Of a stretch of DNA of 64,000 bases, positions 17,144-26,660 are shown piece by piece; within the stretch, counting starts at the first letter, position 1, and each line of letters opens with the position of its first letter. Both the position numbers and the translations under genes were made by a program. Origin of the DNA: Caldilinea sp. CFX5 (GTDB lineage Bacteria; Chloroflexota; Anaerolineae; Caldilineales; Caldilineaceae). Location: positions 124,001 through 188,000 of the forward strand of contig QWII01000002.1 in NCBI GenBank assembly GCA_021405325.1, written 5' to 3'. The notes under the pieces were generated by a model, which made no database searches, had not been told where the DNA came from, and saw only the letters and a list, made by a program, of their open reading frames with translations.

Positions 17144-17983
17144 TTAAGCCAGCCAAAGGGCAACCAGCCCTACAAAGTAGGCGCCTTTGAGCAGCGCCAG
17201 CCTTTGGCGTATTTGCGGCAGGGATGCCGGCGGTGCAAGCGTATAGACGCTCCACGCCAGCGGCAACACCACGCCGCAGAGCATCAGCGTCGTGGTGAGC
17301 CACGAGTAGCGCCACCAGGGAAAAAGCCCGATCACCGTCCCCAAGAGCAGGATGGTCAACCCGCCGATGCTATAGAGCGTCCCTTGGCTCCCCCAAGTCA
17401 AGGCAAAGGTGCGCTTGCCGACAGCCAGATCACCGGTTAGATCCTCTAACGTTTTCAGCAATTCGCGCGCCAGGATGAAGAAGAACAACCCCAGCACCGC
17501 CGGCAAGAGGGGCAACAGATGCAGCCATTGCCAGCCGTAGACGGCAATGACCCCCGGCAGGAGCGCACTGGCTGCCAATCCGGCGATGAGCAGATTACCC
17601 GCACCGGCTGCGCCCTTGAGTTGCCGGTTGTAGAGCGCTAACAACCCCAGCACGAGCAACGCGACCAGGAAGGGCGCCAGACCTAATCGGCTGCTAAAGA
17701 GCAGGGCTAGGGTAAATAACAAGACGGCCACTGTGCGCGCCTGTCGGCGGGTAATCACACCGGTCGGGAGGGGACGATCCGGCTTATTGATCCTGTCCTC
17801 CAACTGGTCGCTTAGATCATTGCTGACATAGCCAAAGGCCGTAATGGCCCACATTGCGCCGATGGCTAACCACAACCGCTGATTGAGCAAAGGCGCCTCA
17901 GCCAAGCGGGCGCCAAGCAAAACGAGTAGACTGGCCGGCAATGAATTGCTCAAGCGCAGCAGACGAAGAAGGCCGACAACCAT
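17144..17983 (-). CDS. UbiA-family prenyltransferase
   Basis: A 279-residue membrane enzyme that transfers a prenyl group from its diphosphate to an acceptor. The first aspartate-rich motif is NDLSDQLED (55-63), followed by RINKPDRPLPTG, typical of the family. The second motif region is LEDLTGDLAVGKRTFAL. About nine membrane helices are evident. The sequence resembles the (S)-2,3-di-O-geranylgeranylglyceryl-phosphate-synthase/homogentisate branch of UbiA more than quinone-specific UbiA, but the acceptor cannot be decided. It is six bases downstream of the next gene on the same strand, so the two are co-transcribed. Confidence 0.9.
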   Translation of the reverse strand: MVVGLLRLLRLSNSLPASLLVLLGARLAEAPLLNQRLWLAIGAMWAITAFGYVSNDLSDQLEDRINKPDRPLPTGVITRRQARTVAVLLFTLALLFSSRLGLAPFLVALLVLGLLALYNRQLKGAAGAGNLLIAGLAASALLPGVIAVYGWQWLHLLPLLPAVLGLFFFILARELLKTLEDLTGDLAVGKRTFALTWGSQGTLYSIGGLTILLLGTVIGLFPWWRYSWLTTTLMLCGVVLPLAWSVYTLAPPASLPQIRQRLALLKGAYFVGLVALWLA

Positions 17984-17989
17984 GGGGCA

Positions 17990-18793
17990 TTAAGGGGGCG
18001 TGGGGATATTTTGGGGATAATCGTGATGGAGATCAGCCCAAATGATCGCGCCGACGGCGGGCGTGGTAAAGGCCATATAAATTTTCTCCTCACGGACCTC
18101 TGCCCGACGCCAGCGGCGTTGCTTGGGGATGGTAAGGCGATGGGTGACGGCAATGGCCGGGCGTGCTTGGGCGCCAAAATAAAGCTCACCCCACTCAATC
18201 TGGACAATGGTGGCCGGCGCAAAAAAGATATACCAGAGACCAACTTCGTCTTCCGGCCACCGACCAAGACCGCCCCAGCGCCGTTGCGCAACCTGACAGA
18301 GCAGGGCATGTTCACGAGTGGCAAAGGTGCGGTAAAAACCGGGAAGCCAGGTAAAGCGTTGTTGCTTCTCTTCAACGCCAAAAAAACCGGTCACCATCAC
18401 CGGCGCCTTTTGTGCGGGGGGCAAGGGTTCACCGGTAATCACGGGAGGGGCGCTTGGCATAAAGTAGACAAAATCACGTTGCCGCCAGTAACGGAAGAGC
18501 GCTAACAACGCCACGATCAGGGCCAACGCGCCGCCGGCAACCACCCATCGGCCCGGCAACCAACCGACAAGCCAAACAGCGGCGGCGCCAACAAGCAAAA
18601 AAGAGAGCCAGCGCAGTAACGAGGCGCTCCCCCACTGATAGCGGCTGAGGTTGTAGAGCAGCGTGCGCAAGGATGGCTGCGGCGGATCTTCGGGAAAGGT
18701 TGTGGCTTGGGCGGGAATAGCAGAGGCCCCACTTTTTTGGGGCGGGGCCTCATATTTTCCATTGAGTGAAGGGGGCGTTTGGATAAATTTCAC
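17990..18793 (-). CDS. Hypothetical two-helix membrane protein
   Basis: A 267-residue protein. An N-terminal proline-rich soluble segment (about 1-55) precedes two adjacent membrane helices (SLLRWLSFLLVGAAAVWLV and VVAGGALALIVALLALF, about 57-98). A C-terminal soluble domain of about 165 residues follows (VMVTGFFGVEEKQQRFTWLP, LWYIFFAPATIVQIEWGELY). I do not recognise the domain; its beta-rich look recalls PH-like membrane proteins. It lies upstream of the UbiA gene with a six-base gap. Confidence 0.75.
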   Translation of the reverse strand: MKFIQTPPSLNGKYEAPPQKSGASAIPAQATTFPEDPPQPSLRTLLYNLSRYQWGSASLLRWLSFLLVGAAAVWLVGWLPGRWVVAGGALALIVALLALFRYWRQRDFVYFMPSAPPVITGEPLPPAQKAPVMVTGFFGVEEKQQRFTWLPGFYRTFATREHALLCQVAQRRWGGLGRWPEDEVGLWYIFFAPATIVQIEWGELYFGAQARPAIAVTHRLTIPKQRRWRRAEVREEKIYMAFTTPAVGAIIWADLHHDYPQNIPTPP

Positions 18794-19001
18794 CGCACGG
18801 CCTCGGGTTGATGGTCACTAGTCCGCAGTCGTTTCGTCGCGTAGTCCAAAGTCGATCCATGCTGCTTCGGTTACGTTGCGGTCTACTGATTATAGTGATT
18901 ATAGAAAGCTGTGTGACTTGATTGGAAGAGATGACAAAGGGAAGGGGTAAACGAAAAATCGACCTTGTCACCCCTTCGCCTTGTCACCTTGTCAGGATTG
19001 T
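18794..19001. other. Intergenic region with repeat fragments
   Basis: It contains AGTCC-type words (ACTAGTCCGCAGTC, GTAGTCCAAAGTC) like those at 1231-1265. Near 18930-18990 there is an imperfect inverted repeat, GACAAAGGGAAGGGGT with ACCCCTTCGCCTTGTC. No gene is visible; it separates ftsH from the membrane-protein gene. Confidence 0.5.
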
Positions 19002-20963
19002 TTATGCCGGCGCCGGCACGCGACCGCCGATGTCCAAACCGCTGTCGTTGCGCTTTTCACCACCGCTGCGCTGTTCTTCAGCGGTGGCGCCGCGCAAGGC
19101 GCGGCGGGTCTCGGTCCCTTTTTCCAAATATTCTTTGGGCGTCTCCCCGCGCATGATGGCTTCAAACTCCGGTGCGTTGACCGTTTCGATCTCCAACAGC
19201 CGTTTGACCAACACTTCCAGTTTATCCCAGTTTGCCCGCAAGATTTCATGGCAGCGCTGATGCGCTTCTTCGACCAGGCGATGCACCTCTTCGTCAATGT
19301 CCTGCGCGACTTTGTCGCTGTAATTGCGATGCTCACTCAGTTGGCGACCCAGGAAAACCAATTCTTCCCGTTCGCCGTAACGAATGGGGCCGAGTTTCTC
19401 GCTCATGCCCCACTGTGTCACCATCGCCCGCGCCAGACCGGAGACCCGCTCCAGGTCGTTGCTGGCGCCGGTGGTGACATCTTTGTAGCGAATCTCTTCA
19501 GCGACACGTCCACCCAACAAGCCGACCAACTGATCACGGAACTTGTTGCGGGTGCGCAGCAAGGTCTCCTCATCGGGCAACGGCATGGTGTAGCCGCCGG
19601 CCATGCCACGCGGCACAATCGTAATCTTGTGTACCGGATCATGGTCGGGCAAGAAGTGCATGGCGACGCCATGACCGGCTTCGTGATAGGCCACAATCTC
19701 TTTTTCTTTGGGGGTGATCAAGCGGCTGCGTCGTTCCGGGCCGGCGATCACTCGTTCAATGGCTTCCTGCAATTCATCCGTGCTGATCGAGCGGCGGTTA
19801 CGGCGGGCGGCGAGAATGGCCGCTTCATTGACCAGATTTTCAATATCGGCGCCGGCAAAGCCAGGCGTTTGCTTGGCAATAATATCGAGATCGACATCGG
19901 CGGCTAACGGCTTGCCGCGGACATGGACATCCAAAATGGCGCGGCGACCGCGCAGGTCAGGCGCATCCATGGTCACGCGCCGGTCAAAGCGACCGGGGCG
20001 CAGCAACGCCGGGTCGAGAATATCAGGACGGTTGGTGGCAGCGACCAGGATCACATTGGTGTCAGTGTCAAAGCCATCCATCTCGACCAGGATTTGGTTC
20101 AGCGTCTGTTCCCGCTCATCATGTGAACCGCCCAACCCGGCGCCACGGTGACGACCGACAGCATCAATTTCATCGACAAAGATAATGCAAGGGGAATTTT
20201 TCTTGGCCTGCTCAAAGAGGTCGCGCACCCGGCTGGCGCCGACGCCGACAAACATTTCAACAAATTCTGAACCGGAGATGCTAAAGAAGGGCACGCCCGC
20301 TTCACCGGAGACGGCCTTAGCCATCAAGGTCTTGCCGGTGCCGGGCGGGCCGACCAAGAGAACGCCCTTGGGAATCCGTGCGCCTAGGGCGGCGAATTTT
20401 TCCGGCTCTTTCAAGAATTCGACCACTTCCTGCAACTCTTGTTTGGCCTCATCATTGCCGGCGACATCAGCAAAGGTGACGGTGGGGCGATCCCCGGTAA
20501 ACATGCGCGCCCGACTCTTGCCAAAGCTGAACGCCTGGTTGCCGGCGCCCTGTGCTTGCCGCAAGATAAAAAAGAAGAAGGCGCCCAATAAGATCAACGG
20601 GAGGAGGGCTAAGAGAATACCACTCCAGTTTTCCCAGAATCTAGGCGCTTCGACCGTGACCTCCACCTCGCGCAACTGTTCGGTTGTTACGCCGAGATTG
20701 CGTAAGGTTTCGACCAGGCCGATGTCCAATTCCTTGCGCGATTGAAAACTGGCATTGGTTGATTTGGTGGTAATGGTAATGCGGTCTTCTTTAATCGAGA
20801 TGCGTTCGACATCGCCATCGCGCACCATCTTGGCCACCTCAGCAATCGGAATGATCTCCGGCTGGGTGGTGGAACGCCGTACAATGGAGGTGTAGAGGAA
20901 GGCGCCCAAGGCAACGATGATCAGTACATAGACGATGCCGCTACGGAAATTAATAGAATTCAT
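19002..20963 (-). CDS. ftsH: ATP-dependent zinc metalloprotease FtsH
   Basis: A 653-residue membrane AAA+ protease that degrades damaged or regulatory membrane and soluble proteins. Two membrane helices flank a small periplasmic domain (about 9-26 and 113-134). The AAA domain has Walker A GPPGTGKT (205-212), Walker B IIFVDEID (260-267) and the second region of homology [20 protein letters not shown]. The protease domain carries the zinc site HEAGH (427-431). Length and order match the family. The C-terminus is Gly/Pro/Ala-rich and variable. It has its own candidate promoter with direct repeats upstream (21060-21112). Confidence 0.98.
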   Translation of the reverse strand: MNSINFRSGIVYVLIIVALGAFLYTSIVRRSTTQPEIIPIAEVAKMVRDGDVERISIKEDRITITTKSTNASFQSRKELDIGLVETLRNLGVTTEQLREVEVTVEAPRFWENWSGILLALLPLILLGAFFFFILRQAQGAGNQAFSFGKSRARMFTGDRPTVTFADVAGNDEAKQELQEVVEFLKEPEKFAALGARIPKGVLLVGPPGTGKTLMAKAVSGEAGVPFFSISGSEFVEMFVGVGASRVRDLFEQAKKNSPCIIFVDEIDAVGRHRGAGLGGSHDEREQTLNQILVEMDGFDTDTNVILVAATNRPDILDPALLRPGRFDRRVTMDAPDLRGRRAILDVHVRGKPLAADVDLDIIAKQTPGFAGADIENLVNEAAILAARRNRRSISTDELQEAIERVIAGPERRSRLITPKEKEIVAYHEAGHGVAMHFLPDHDPVHKITIVPRGMAGGYTMPLPDEETLLRTRNKFRDQLVGLLGGRVAEEIRYKDVTTGASNDLERVSGLARAMVTQWGMSEKLGPIRYGEREELVFLGRQLSEHRNYSDKVAQDIDEEVHRLVEEAHQRCHEILRANWDKLEVLVKRLLEIETVNAPEFEAIMRGETPKEYLEKGTETRRALRGATAEEQRSGGEKRNDSGLDIGGRVPAPA

Positions 20964-21059
20964 GTGGATTCCTGTTTATTCTCTGATCGCCCATCTCTGT
21001 ATAGGGTAACAGGGACAAGGTCTGTTACTGCACAGTAACCATACAGGTGATGTACAACT

Positions 21060-21112
21060 AGTTTATCACCCAGTTTATCATTCAGTTTATCATAGGGTGG
21101 CGGTCACGTCAA
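21060..21112 (-). promoter_or_regulatory. ftsH promoter overlapped by three 12-bp direct repeats
   Basis: On the minus strand: -35 TTGACG (21107-21112), 17-bp spacer, -10 TAAACT (21084-21089). TGATAAACT occurs three times at exact 12-bp spacing (plus-strand units AGTTTATCA at 21060, 21072, 21084), covering the -10 and the probable transcription start. The spacing suggests an operator for a multimeric regulator; the regulator is unknown. Confidence 0.5.
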
Positions 21113-21161
21113 CAACCTTTGAAAATCAAATTACACTTTGAGCAATGACTAAGCCCACTCA

Positions 21162-21208
21162 TAGCCAGTCTGTGACTGGCGGCGCAATCGCCAGTCACAG
21201 ACTGGCTA
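21162..21208. repeat. Palindromic repeat, GTC-TGT-GAC core
   Basis: TAGCCAGTCTGTGACTGGC (21162-21180) and its exact complement (21190-21208) with a nine-base loop. Each arm is itself a small hairpin (GCCAGTC-TGT-GACTGGC). It belongs to the same family as 16150, 26115 and 44122. Confidence 0.8.
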
Positions 21209-21308
21209 CAAGCTTAGTAGCGACACTTTGATCTGATCTACTCATTATACACCATAGCGTAGTGCGGTCATCGGTCAATTGCAGTAGGGGCGCTTCCCAC
21301 AAATCAAC

Positions 21309-22151
21309 TTATTTTAGCCGCTGCCGCACCACCTCGTAGAGCAGAATGGCCGTGGCTGCCGATAGATTCAAACTATCGACAACGCCGCGCATGGGAATAC
21401 GCACCACGGCGTGCGCGGCGGCCAGCCAGGCCGGCGCCAACCCGTGAGCTTCACTGCCCATGACAACGGCAACCGGCGCGGTGTAATCGGGTGCGGTGTA
21501 ATCTTGCGTCCCTTCCGGGCTGGCCGCCACAATCCGGATCTGCTGTTGGTGTAGCCACGTAATGACAGCGGCGGTGTCGGCTTCGGCCAGCGGCACGGTA
21601 AAGAGCGCACCGAGGCTGGCGCGCACCACATTGGGATTATGAACATCGGTGGCGCCGGCGCAGACAATCACCCCGTCAACGCCGGCGGCGTCGGCTGTCC
21701 GTAGAATTGCCCCCAAGTTGCCGGGCTTTTCCACCCCTTCAATGACGGCGAAAAAAGGCGCCGGCGCTATCGGCAGTTGGGCCAACGGTTGGGTGATATA
21801 GGGAATGACCAGCAGCAACCCGCCACTCTCTTCCCGGTAGGCAATTTTGGCAAAGACCGACGGCGTCACGGTGACCAGTGTCGTTAAGCGTCGGCGCGCC
21901 AGCTCTTCACAGCGGGCGATCAGCGCCTGATGCTCTGCGCCGGTCGCCAATTCAGGACACAGATAGACCTCCAGCGGGACAATGCCGGCGTGCAGGGCGT
22001 GATCGATCTCACGCACGCCCTCAACAATGGTCACACGACGCTCGTCGCGATCACGCCGCTTCCCCAATTTCACCAACTCTTTGATGCGCACATTTTGTAA
22101 ACTCGAAATCACAAGCGCCGATGCTGGCGTCCGCTCGACCTGCTGCTTCAT
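21309..22151 (-). CDS. TrmH/SpoU-family RNA 2'-O-methyltransferase
   Basis: A 280-residue SPOUT methyltransferase acting on rRNA or tRNA with S-adenosylmethionine. An N-terminal RNA-binding domain (SSLQNVRIKELVKLGKRRDR, FVEG-like VTIVEGVREI) precedes the knot domain. The knot domain has the three SpoU motifs: NLGAILRTADAAGVDGVI, VVMGSEAHGL and IPMRGVVDSLNLSAATAILL. The arrangement fits the 23S rRNA-type (RlmB-like or TsnR-like) proteins with a substrate-binding head; exact target unknown. It stands alone between two intergenic regions. Confidence 0.93.
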   Translation of the reverse strand: MKQQVERTPASALVISSLQNVRIKELVKLGKRRDRDERRVTIVEGVREIDHALHAGIVPLEVYLCPELATGAEHQALIARCEELARRRLTTLVTVTPSVFAKIAYREESGGLLLVIPYITQPLAQLPIAPAPFFAVIEGVEKPGNLGAILRTADAAGVDGVIVCAGATDVHNPNVVRASLGALFTVPLAEADTAAVITWLHQQQIRIVAASPEGTQDYTAPDYTAPVAVVMGSEAHGLAPAWLAAAHAVVRIPMRGVVDSLNLSAATAILLYEVVRQRLK

Positions 22152-22292
22152 TGACTCTCCTTGCTTACCTTGTCGGTAAGCATACTCCGATTAGCGCCAA
22201 AATGCAAGCTTCACTCCCTAAAGCACAATTGCATTTCTCGCCAACTTCAATGAAAATAAGGTAGTTACGAATCAACCAACAGAAAACCATCT

Positions 22293-23477
22293 ATGAAAAT
22301 CACAGCCATCAAAACCTTTATCGTCGACGGCGGCTTTCGACCGTGGACCTTTGTCAAAGTGGAAACGAATGAGCCGGGGCTGGTCGGCTGGGGCGATTGC
22401 ACCGACTGGGGATCGCCCGGCCCGGTGGTGGCGACCGTGGAACGCTACGCCGAATGGGTCATCGGTCGCGACCCGATGCAGGTGGAAGCGATCTGGTGGG
22501 ATTTGGCCGCCGCCTCGGCGCGCCATACCGGCGGCATTGCTTGGAAAGCCATGTCCGGTATCGATTCGGCGTTATGGGATATTCGCGGGAAGTCGTTGAA
22601 CGCGCCCGTCTGGCAACTGCTGGGTGGACAGATGCGCGATCGCTTGCGCCTCTACTGGTCGCACTGCGGCACGGTGCGGGCGCGTTGGGCCGAACGGCTG
22701 GGCTTGCCCACGGTGGAAAGCACCGACGATCTGCGGCGCCTGGCCGAAGAAGTGTTGCAACAAGGCTATACGGCGATCAAGACCAATCTCTTTGCCCTAA
22801 AGGATCGACCGGACGCCAACCCGTTGCTGAGCCGCCTGACCCATCACACCGGTGACGCGTCGCCGGCCATTTTGCGCAGCGCGGAGGCGGTCGTGGGAAC
22901 CTTTCGCGCTGCCTTAGGGCCGGATGTGGGGATTGCGCTCGACGTGGCCTTTACCTATCGTCTGGGCGGGGCGATCAAACTGGCGCGAGCGATGGAACCC
23001 TATAACCTCATGTGGCTAGAGACTGAAACGCTGGATCCGCAGGCGCTTCGGCTTATCCGCGAAGCGACCAGCACGACGATCTGCACCGGCGAAAGTCTCT
23101 TTGGCCAGCACGAATATAAACCATTTCTGGAGCTACATGCCCAGGATGTGATCATGCCCGATTTTGCCTGGAACGGTATTACCATGGGCAAAAAAATCTG
23201 CGACCTGGCCCACGCCTATGATGTCTTGATTGCACCACACGCCTGTCATAGCCCGCTCAACACCTTGATTTCAGCAGCCGTTGCGGCCACTGTTCCCAAC
23301 TTTTACATTTTGGAGTATGATGTGGACGACGCCCCCTGGCGCAATGAGATTTTGAGTCACCCGCTCGATATTGAGCAGGGCTACCTCAAACTCAGCCAAC
23401 GCCCCGGCTTGGGCGCCGATCTTCTGGAAGAAGAATTGCGCAAGCACCCGCCGACGCACTATCCTGGCGCACGGTAA
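22293..23477 (+). CDS. Enolase-superfamily sugar-acid dehydratase (mandelate racemase type)
   Basis: A 394-residue TIM-barrel enzyme with an N-terminal capping domain (GWGDCTDWGSPG). Metal ligands are Asp217 (ALDVAF), Glu243 (MWLETE) and Glu267 (CTGES). The usual KxK of the second strand reads Lys163-Thr-Asn165, as in dehydratase branches where the second lysine is lost. His316/His319 (IAPHACHSPL) provide the likely general acid or base. The family removes water from aldonic or aldaric acids; the galactonate-dehydratase group is closest by eye. It converges with a class V aminotransferase, beyond which lies a second superfamily member, suggesting a sugar-acid catabolic cluster. Confidence 0.85.
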   Translation: MKITAIKTFIVDGGFRPWTFVKVETNEPGLVGWGDCTDWGSPGPVVATVERYAEWVIGRDPMQVEAIWWDLAAASARHTGGIAWKAMSGIDSALWDIRGKSLNAPVWQLLGGQMRDRLRLYWSHCGTVRARWAERLGLPTVESTDDLRRLAEEVLQQGYTAIKTNLFALKDRPDANPLLSRLTHHTGDASPAILRSAEAVVGTFRAALGPDVGIALDVAFTYRLGGAIKLARAMEPYNLMWLETETLDPQALRLIREATSTTICTGESLFGQHEYKPFLELHAQDVIMPDFAWNGITMGKKICDLAHAYDVLIAPHACHSPLNTLISAAVAATVPNFYILEYDVDDAPWRNEILSHPLDIEQGYLKLSQRPGLGADLLEEELRKHPPTHYPGAR

Positions 23478-23527
23478 GCAAAATAAGCCCCATGCCGATT
23501 ATTATAATTTGCATGAGGCTTATTTGC
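23478..23527. terminator. Hairpin between convergent genes
   Basis: GCAAAATAAGCC (23478-23489) pairs with GGCTTATTTGC (23517-23527), and CATGC/GCATG extends the inner stem. It lies directly after the plus-strand stop and 46 bp from the minus-strand stop at 23574. The A/T-rich arms give U-rich RNA in both directions, so bidirectional termination is plausible. Confidence 0.55.
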
Positions 23528-23573
23528 CAATAGAAAAGGAGATCGACGGAGAGCGAGGGGTAAATGGCTCTGT

Positions 23574-24737
23574 TTAATACCCCGGCAACGCCATCCCGAC
23601 CAGACTCGCCCCCACCGGCACGTTGATACCCTTCTCGGTGCGCAGGAAATCTTCAATGCCCAGCAGGAAGGGCAACAGATACTCTTTGCTGCCGGCGCGC
23701 CCCATGTGGCTGACGCGGAAGGCTTGACCGGCCGTCTTGCCCCAAGTGCCGGAGACAGTGAAGTTATGTTTGGCGGCCAGGAAGTCGCGCACCTCTTGTT
23801 CATGCGCCATGCTCGGATGTTTACAGACAGCGGTGACGGTGAAGGAGGCCACATCGTCAGGCGCCAGCATTTCAAAGCCAATGTTGCGCAACCCTGTGCG
23901 CACTGCCTTTTGCGCCCAGGCATAGCGCGCCCAATGCCCCTGCAAAGTTTCCACCTCAATGATCCGTTTCAAGCTGGCATGAAGCGCCACAATCATACTG
24001 GTCGCCATGGTGGTTGGAGCATAGCGCCCCTGGCCGCGATATTGCTTCCAGTTGGAGAGGTTAAAGTACCAGCCGCGTCCGCCTTTGGCCTGTTTGGCGT
24101 CGATCAACTCCCAGGCCCGTTCGCTCACCGAGACAAAACCCAACCCCGGCGGCACCTCCAGCGCCTTGTTGGATGAGGTGCAGACTAGATCCAGCCCCCA
24201 CTTGTCCACCGGCAGATCATAGCCCCCCATGCCGGAGACGGCATCGACCAGAATCGGCAGGTTGCGGGCATGGGCCAGCGCCGCCAGTTCTTGCACCGGG
24301 TTGCGCACCCCGGTGCCGGTCTCGTTCGCCACCACCACCAGACCGGCCACGTCGGGATGTTGCGCCAGCGCCGCCTCAACCTGCTCCAGATCAGCGCCAC
24401 AGCCCCAGCCATTTTCAATGTCAACGACCTCACAATCATAGGCGCGTAAAATCTCAATGGCGCGCCAGGCAAAGGGGCCATTGTTGATCGCCGCCACCTT
24501 CTCGCCGCGGCTAAAGAGGCTCGCCACCCCCATCTCCACCGCGCCGGAACCGGCAGCAGTTAAGATGAAAATGTCATTCTCGGTCTGAAAAATCTGTTTT
24601 AAATAACCGATGGTCTCCTCCTGAAGCGGTCGCCAGTCATCGGTAAAGTTAGAACGCACCTTCTGACCCAAGGCCGTCAGCGTTTCCTCCCATACATCGA
24701 CTGGGCCGGGGAGCATTAATTTGGGTTGTTGTGTCAT
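23574..24737 (-). CDS. Class V aminotransferase (alanine/serine-glyoxylate type)
   Basis: A 387-residue PLP enzyme. The opening LMLPGPVDVWEETLTALG, then LTAAGSGAVEMGVASLF, the substrate loop ANETGTGVRNPV, the PLP aspartate DAVSGMGGYDLPVDKWGLD and the Schiff-base Lys191 (SSNKALEVPPGLGF) are the pattern of alanine-glyoxylate/serine-glyoxylate aminotransferases. The HxETSTG signature of the family reads NETGTG here. It sits between two enolase-superfamily genes; glyoxylate or a related 2-oxo acid produced by them is a plausible substrate, but this is inference. Confidence 0.92.
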   Translation of the reverse strand: MTQQPKLMLPGPVDVWEETLTALGQKVRSNFTDDWRPLQEETIGYLKQIFQTENDIFILTAAGSGAVEMGVASLFSRGEKVAAINNGPFAWRAIEILRAYDCEVVDIENGWGCGADLEQVEAALAQHPDVAGLVVVANETGTGVRNPVQELAALAHARNLPILVDAVSGMGGYDLPVDKWGLDLVCTSSNKALEVPPGLGFVSVSERAWELIDAKQAKGGRGWYFNLSNWKQYRGQGRYAPTTMATSMIVALHASLKRIIEVETLQGHWARYAWAQKAVRTGLRNIGFEMLAPDDVASFTVTAVCKHPSMAHEQEVRDFLAAKHNFTVSGTWGKTAGQAFRVSHMGRAGSKEYLLPFLLGIEDFLRTEKGINVPVGASLVGMALPGY

Positions 24738-24771
24738 AAGTTTATCCTAGATCATTGGGTAAAATGTTTTT

Positions 24772-24862
24772 TGCTGCGTGATTCGTGTTGCGTGCCATAT
24801 GCGTCAAGCCAACAATGCCGGATTACAAATGACGCAGCACGAATCACGCATCACGCAACACG
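24772..24862. repeat. Inverted repeat around CGTGATTCGTG
   Basis: TGCTGCGTGATTCGTG (from 24772) is matched by GCACGAATCACGC and CACGCAACACG (about 24837-24862) in inverse orientation. The right arm runs into the end of the minus-strand enolase gene. It is one of the many gene-end palindromes in the window. Confidence 0.55.
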
Positions 24863-25939
24863 ATAGGGCGCCAACGCTTCATAGTTCGGGTCAATGCCGA
24901 TGCCGGGCGCGTCGGGCGGGCTGACGGTGCCGTCGGCGTTGAGCCGCAGGGTATGGTGGTAGACCTTGCCCCACATGGGATCGACCGTGTCGCGATAAAA
25001 TTCCAGAATCAACCCATTGCTCAGAGCAGCAACCAGGTGGATGTGGATCTCTTGCGGGCCATGCGGGGCGATCTCAACATCAAAGGCTTGCGCCAGGGCG
25101 GCGATCTTCATAAATTCGGTAACGCCGCCGCAGATGATGGCATCGGCATTGAGGATGGGAACATTGCCGCGCAGAATCAGATCGCGGAAGCCGTAGCGAG
25201 TGTACTCATTCTCACCGGTGGCAATGGGGATGGTGGTCGCTTCGGTCAAGCGGCGGTGGCCTTCATAATCATCGGGCGCAATCGGTTCTTCAAACCAGAA
25301 GGGGTCATACGCTTCCATCCGTTGAGCGAGTTGCAACGCCTCGCGCACTTTATAGGCGCAGTTGGCATCCACCATCAACTTGACATCCGGCCCAATCGCC
25401 TCCCGTACCACCTTGACCCGTTCGGCATCTTCGCGAATCGACAGCGCGCCGACCTTCATCTTGATCGCTTTGGCGCCCATCGCCACATTTTCTTCCATCT
25501 CCTGCGCCAGTTCCTGCAAGCCTTTGCCCTCTTCATAATAGCCGCCGGCAATATAGGTGGGGACGCGATCCTGATAGCCGCCCAACAGTTTATAAAGCGG
25601 CATCCCGGCCGCCTTGGCCCGCAGATCCCAGAGGCCGATGTCAATGGCGCTAATGGCGCGCGTCGTCAGGCCGCGGCGGCCAATCAACTTCGGCACCCAC
25701 ATCTGCTGCCAAAGCCGTTCGACATCCAACGGGTCTTGGCCGATCAACAGGGGGGTCAGGTGTTTAATCGTGGCGTCGATGATTGCGCCGCCGGCACCCA
25801 GGCCAATGCCGGTAATGCCTGCATCGGTTTCGATCTTGACCAGACCAACCCCGGCATGGGTATAGGTGTGCTTGCCATTGGTGATTGGTTTGTGGCGCGG
25901 CCAGCGGTACGCTTCGGTAGTGATATTGGTAATCTTCAC
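24851..25939 (-). CDS. Enolase-superfamily mandelate racemase/muconate lactonizing enzyme
   Basis: A 362-residue TIM-barrel enzyme. The complete catalytic set is visible: Lys160-x-Lys162 (AIKMKVG), metal ligands Asp191 (MVDANCAY), Glu217 (FEEPIAPDD) and Glu243 (ATGENEYT), and His293 (IAPHGPQEIH). The intact KxK distinguishes it from the neighbour at 22293. Reactions in this branch include racemisation, dehydration or cycloisomerisation of hydroxy acids. The gene lies 113 bp upstream of the aminotransferase on the same strand, with a palindrome between them. Family is certain; substrate is not. Confidence 0.9.
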   Translation of the reverse strand: MKITNITTEAYRWPRHKPITNGKHTYTHAGVGLVKIETDAGITGIGLGAGGAIIDATIKHLTPLLIGQDPLDVERLWQQMWVPKLIGRRGLTTRAISAIDIGLWDLRAKAAGMPLYKLLGGYQDRVPTYIAGGYYEEGKGLQELAQEMEENVAMGAKAIKMKVGALSIREDAERVKVVREAIGPDVKLMVDANCAYKVREALQLAQRMEAYDPFWFEEPIAPDDYEGHRRLTEATTIPIATGENEYTRYGFRDLILRGNVPILNADAIICGGVTEFMKIAALAQAFDVEIAPHGPQEIHIHLVAALSNGLILEFYRDTVDPMWGKVYHHTLRLNADGTVSPPDAPGIGIDPNYEALAPYRVA

Positions 25940-26114
25940 TGGGAGGCTCCTCTATGAATGACAGGGCGACAGGTTGACAAGGGGCGCGTTCGTCACGCTC
26001 TGCACCAATGCATGGTACGATGCGTCACTGGAATTGTGTTGGGAGATATTAGTAAGTATAGCGCATCGACGGTCAAATGCGCAATGAAGGGTCAGGGGTT
26101 AGAGTCGCTAGTAA

Positions 26115-26171
26115 GCTCCTAGCCGGTCCGTGACCGGCGCCGGCGTTGCCGGTCACGGACCGGCTAGGAGC
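26115..26171. repeat. Perfect 24-bp-stem palindrome, GTC-CGT-GAC core
   Basis: Arm 26115-26138 (GCTCCTAGCCGGTCCGTGAC plus CGGC) and its exact complement 26148-26171, loop GCCGGCGTT. Each arm contains the mini-hairpin CCGGTC-CGT-GACCGG. It lies 19 bp from the stop of the FtsB-like gene. The remainder of 25940-26189 shows no gene. Confidence 0.88.
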
Positions 26172-26189
26172 GGGGTTAGGAGTGACGAT

Positions 26190-26564
26190 TCAGAAGCCGA
26201 GCCGTTTCAGCCATCTCTGCCAGAGCGGCGTCGCGTCGGTGGTGGTCGGTGCTAGCGTATCCGCGGTGGTGGCCGTGACGCTTTTCCCCTCCACGACAAT
26301 CAACAACTCATCGCCCGGTTGCACCATACCGAGGTCGTTGCGTGCTGCTTCTTCAATATAGGCATCACTACGCACATAAGCGAGTTCTTGTTGTAACAGT
26401 TGTTGCCGTTGTCGGGCTTCGACAAGGCGGGCATTCTGGGCAACCAGCGCCGCCTCTAGTTGCGCCTTAGTCGCCAGCCGTTCGCCATAGGTGACAACAA
26501 AGAGCAACGTGAAGAAGAGAACAATGGCCCACAGCAGGCGTGGGTTGCGTTTTGGTGTGGTCAT
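26190..26564 (-). CDS. Septum-formation initiator (FtsB/DivIC-like)
   Basis: A 124-residue single-pass membrane protein. A short cytoplasmic tail (MTTPKRNPR), one membrane helix (LLWAIVLFFTLLFVVTYG) and an extracytoplasmic coiled coil (AALVAQNARLVEARQRQQLL) are followed by YVRSDAYIEEAARNDLGMVQ PGDEL, the hallmark of the FtsB/DivIC family that bridges divisome proteins. The C-terminal tail is Thr-rich and ends in an amphipathic WQRWLKRLGF. I choose the ATG at 26564; a TTG at 26648 would add a 28-residue unconserved lead. The tRNA-Leu gene lies upstream on the same strand. Confidence 0.88.
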   Translation of the reverse strand: MTTPKRNPRLLWAIVLFFTLLFVVTYGERLATKAQLEAALVAQNARLVEARQRQQLLQQELAYVRSDAYIEEAARNDLGMVQPGDELLIVVEGKSVTATTADTLAPTTTDATPLWQRWLKRLGF

Positions 26565-26660
26565 AAGCAAATGACTCAACGTTCGGTTAACCGGAATGGA
26601 CGGGAGCGAATTGTGTAGCCTGCGGCGCCCGGCTACCTTGGGCGCCAAGCGCCGATAAAC

